NCBI GenBank assembly: GCA_016704445.1
Contig: JADJAE010000008.1
Coordinates: forward strand, 62,001-126,000
Direction: 5' to 3'
From: Deltaproteobacteria bacterium
GTDB taxonomy: Bacteria; Myxococcota_A; Polyangia; Polyangiales; Ga0077539
Length of the DNA: 64,000 nt
Part shown: in pieces, positions 62,044 to 64,000 of the stretch
Layout of the letters: each line of letters begins with the position of its first letter
How positions within the stretch are numbered: the first letter of the stretch is position 1
Translations under genes and position numbers: made by a program
The notes under the pieces: model-generated
Databases searched by the model: none
The model's input: the letters and a program-made list of their open reading frames with translations, nothing else
Told to the model about the DNA's origin: nothing

Positions 62044-62949
62044 TCAGCTCGGCTCGCGGATGAGCCACGCATCGAGCGCGGCGGGGGACAGCGCGAAGAC
62101 CTCGTCGAGCATCGCGTCGCCTCGACGCATCAAGCCGTGGCGCAGGGCGTCGCGCTCGGCCTCGGTGGTCACCCGGCCGAGGGATCTCTCGACGTACCGT
62201 ACCAGCGCGAGGTGGGCGCCCTCGGTGCGACCCTCGGTGCGACCCTCGGTGCGGCCCTCGGTGCGGCAGCGGCGTTCGAGTTCTTCGACAAAAGGCAGTG
62301 ACCTCATGAGCTCGTCCTCGTCTTCGGGTGCGTGGGGATCGCGCACCTGGCGGTCGTGATGGAGTTCTACCACCCGCCGCACGAGCGCGTCGCGCACCGG
62401 CCCGGGTGGCGTCCCTTGCAGATCGGTGATCGCGCGCCGCAGCGTGAGCCCCGCGCCCATCAGCCGCAGCGCGAGCGTGTCGGGCGTCGCGGGCAGCTCC
62501 GAGAGCACCACGATCACGAGCGGCATCGCCGGGCCCAGGTCGTAGAAGCCACGCGGCCAGCCCGGCGACGGCGCGAAGCGCAGCGACGCCAGCGCCGCGT
62601 CGGGGCGCCCGCCACACAGCAGCCACGAGACCTCCGCCGAGGGCCGTTGCCCGAGCGAGCGCGCGTGCTGGTGGTTGAGCAGCTTGCGCAAGCAGCCGCG
62701 CACCTGCGCCACGTCGGGCGCCTCGTGGAAGGGATCGAGCAGGCAGCAGCGCGCGGTCATCTCGCCGACCAGGCCGAGCGCGCGGCGGGCCGCGTCGCGT
62801 GCCGGGTCGGGCTCGAACATCACGTCGGCTCGCTGGGACCTCAGCGCCGGTGCCTCGACCTCCGTCTCCACGCGGCCGTACGCCGAGAGCAGAAGCTCGA
62901 GGATGTCCTTGGCGAACTGGTCGAAGGGCGACGACACGACGCCCGACAT
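62044..62949 (-). CDS. DUF4351/Rpn-like putative nuclease-transposase family protein (copy 2)
   Basis: 301 residues, ATG at 62949 (MSGVVSSPFDQFAKDILEL). Sequence follows copy 1 throughout, with high identity. It has 12 additional residues made of three extra TEGR units (RTEGRTEGRTEGRTEG), typical of the EGxxEG stutter seen in this family. A GTG at 62937 corresponds to the start used in copy 1. The neighbouring 138-bp repeat and G-rich tandem stretch belong to the same duplicated unit. This is the more intact of the two copies. Confidence 0.7.
   Translation of the reverse strand: MSGVVSSPFDQFAKDILELLLSAYGRVETEVEAPALRSQRADVMFEPDPARDAARRALGLVGEMTARCCLLDPFHEAPDVAQVRGCLRKLLNHQHARSLGQRPSAEVSWLLCGGRPDAALASLRFAPSPGWPRGFYDLGPAMPLVIVVLSELPATPDTLALRLMGAGLTLRRAITDLQGTPPGPVRDALVRRVVELHHDRQVRDPHAPEDEDELMRSLPFVEELERRCRTEGRTEGRTEGRTEGAHLALVRYVERSLGRVTTEAERDALRHGLMRRGDAMLDEVFALSPAALDAWLIREPS
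62219..62266 (-). repeat. Four 12-bp coding repeats in Rpn-like copy 2
   Basis: Unit CCCTCGGTGCGA or CCCTCGGTGCGG at 62219, 62231, 62243 and 62255, encoding TEGR. Copy 1 has only one unit at this place, so the array has expanded or contracted since duplication. Confidence 0.85.
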
Positions 62950-63158
62950 TGCGCGCGACGTGCCGCGCGAGAGCAGCGGCAGAACCAGCGTCGGCGGGTG
63001 GCCGACCGGTGGCGGCGGGTGGCGGCGGGGGTGGCGGCGGGCGGCGATCAGCCATTCGCTGGAGAGCCCTCAGGCGGAGGTTGATGGCCCCGCCGCAGGG
63101 TTCACGCTTGCCTCGCTCCCACCGCCCGCGCGAGCCTCTCCGATGGAGGGTTCACCCG

Positions 63159-63857
63159 ATGGCTGATTCGTACATCGATCCGAGAGAGACGTTGATCTAC
63201 GGCGCGTTCGCCCGCGATCAGTTCGCCGCCGTGTGCATGGGCCTCGTGCCCGCGCTCGACGGGGCCGTGAAGTTCGCCAGCGCCGAGCAGGCGAAAGCCG
63301 ACGCCGCCATGAAGGACGCACTCGACCGCCTGCCCGCCGCCGCGACGGTGGACGGCGACCCGGTGGCGGAGGCGCGCGACGCGCTGGTGCGCTTCGGGAA
63401 GTACATCGAGTCCATCAAGGGGGCGCCCGTGGCGCTCTCGGCCTTCTTCGACCGGGACGCGCCCTCGACGGCGGCGCGGCGGCGGCTCACCAAGCTCGTC
63501 GCGCTGGTGAAGCACGTCTCGACCACCATCGAGCACCACAAGGGATCGCTGCGCGACTACAGGTCCTGGCAGGAGGAGTTTCGCGCGCTGCACTCGGCGC
63601 TCGCGTCGCTGGAGCAGGCGGGGCGCGAGTCGAAGCTCGCCGATGCGATGCTCCGGCCCGAGCTCGCCGCGGCGCGCGAGGCGTGGCTCTCCGTGTACAC
63701 GGCCAACAAGGCGCTGATCAGCGGGGTGCTCCGTCACGCAGGGCGCATCGAGCTGCTGCCGCTGGTCTTCGACGACCTCGCCGAGCAGCACCGCGCCGCA
63801 GGCGTCTCCGACGCGACCCCGACGCCCGCTCCCGTCGATCCTCAGCCCACCGCCTGA
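63159..63857 (+). CDS. Hypothetical helical protein
   Basis: 232 residues, mostly alpha-helical (AVKFASAEQAKADAAMKDAL, RRRLTKLVALVKHVSTTIEHH, AAREAWLSVYTANKALISGVL), with no signal peptide, membrane segment or known motif. It may be coiled-coil or a helical bundle. A GGAGG site lies about ten bases upstream of the ATG. Codon use matches the surrounding genes. The upstream 209 bp (62950-63158) hold the G-rich tandem repeats of cassette 2. Confidence 0.6.
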   Translation: MADSYIDPRETLIYGAFARDQFAAVCMGLVPALDGAVKFASAEQAKADAAMKDALDRLPAAATVDGDPVAEARDALVRFGKYIESIKGAPVALSAFFDRDAPSTAARRRLTKLVALVKHVSTTIEHHKGSLRDYRSWQEEFRALHSALASLEQAGRESKLADAMLRPELAAAREAWLSVYTANKALISGVLRHAGRIELLPLVFDDLAEQHRAAGVSDATPTPAPVDPQPTA

Positions 63858-63878
63858 CTCCTCCGCCTCGCTGGCCAT

Positions 63879-64000
63879 CGCAAGCCTTGCGACGCCATCC
63901 GGGCGAACCGGAAGGTGCCTGCAACGCTTGCGACCCCCTTCGAGGCCGCCTCGCGACCGCCCGCAAGCGCTGCGAGCCCCTGCAAGGCGGCCCGGACGGG
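63879..64000. repeat. Three imperfect repeats of about 42 bp at the window edge
   Basis: Units begin at 63879, 63921 and 63963 with GCAA(G/C)(C/G)-CTTGCGAC-like sequence, about 42 bp apart. The conserved part is partly palindromic (CGCAAGCCTTGCG at 63879). The array continues past the window end, so its extent is unknown. It is either non-coding or the start of an unread gene. Confidence 0.4.

Larger units (their letters stand above)
61952..63045 (-). repeat. Duplicated cassette, copy 2
   Basis: Same content and orientation as 59785-60838: flank, DUF4351/Rpn-like gene, then GGTGGCGGC-type tandem sequence at 62994-63045. It differs by 36 bp of extra 12-bp repeats in the coding region. Confidence 0.8.

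Overview
The window is very GC-rich and densely packed. Its gene content points to a myxobacterium (Myxococcota, probably Polyangiales or Sandaracinaceae-like): serine/threonine kinases with PEGA tails, many lipoproteins with Asp/Ser/Gly-rich spacers, OmpA proteins with calcium-type repeats, T6SS adaptor families (DUF2169, PAAR-like DUF4150, DUF6484) and MopE-type motifs. This placement is inferred from families; there is no rRNA or tRNA marker. I saw no tRNA, rRNA or CRISPR array.

Layout. 0.2-4.8 kb: two BatA/von Willebrand-type membrane proteins. 4.9-7.4 kb: panB-panC (pantothenate) and a haemolysin III family protein. 7.4-10.8 kb: two lipoproteins and a di-haem cytochrome lipoprotein gene whose signal peptide is split by a 244-bp inverted-repeat element with an 8-bp target duplication. 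10.8-17.3 kb: a complete TonB operon (exbB-exbD-tonB-receptor-beta-helix lipoprotein). 17.5-25.1 kb: gamma-glutamyltransferase, exported methyltransferase-like protein, small secretin-N-like protein, FGE-like lipoprotein, then a JmjC/cupin oxygenase next to an exported protein with four near-identical repeats, then a MOSC protein. 25.1-38.3 kb: two kinases, deoxynucleoside kinase, DUF4398/OmpA envelope pair, ureohydrolase, THUMP RNA methyltransferase, M3 peptidase and Ppx/GppA.

38.3-52.4 kb: scattered T6SS cargo and accessory genes (DUF2169, PAAR-like, second DUF2169, DUF6484, FHA, VgrG) mixed with metabolic genes (FAD oxidase, M28 peptidase, phosphofructokinase) and a penta-haem cytochrome. 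No T6SS sheath, membrane-complex or ATPase genes lie here. 52.5-59.5 kb: crotonase, polytopic membrane protein, membrane sulfatase and a PhoD-like phosphatase. 59.5-63.1 kb: a repeat-rich accessory patch in which two copies of an about 1-kb cassette, each carrying a DUF4351/Rpn-like gene, flank truncated remnants of an RCC1-repeat gene and a 5'-nucleotidase gene. A 138-bp repeat occurs three times in and near this patch.

Quality caution. Three genes (29.05, 40.38 and 57.85 kb) carry four apparent single-base indels, three of them clearly in short G/C runs. The window also opens with a 37-base G run. These look more like consensus errors than biology, so the frameshifted genes are probably intact in the organism. 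The element at 9.2 kb is different: its exact ends and target duplication make it a convincing real insertion.
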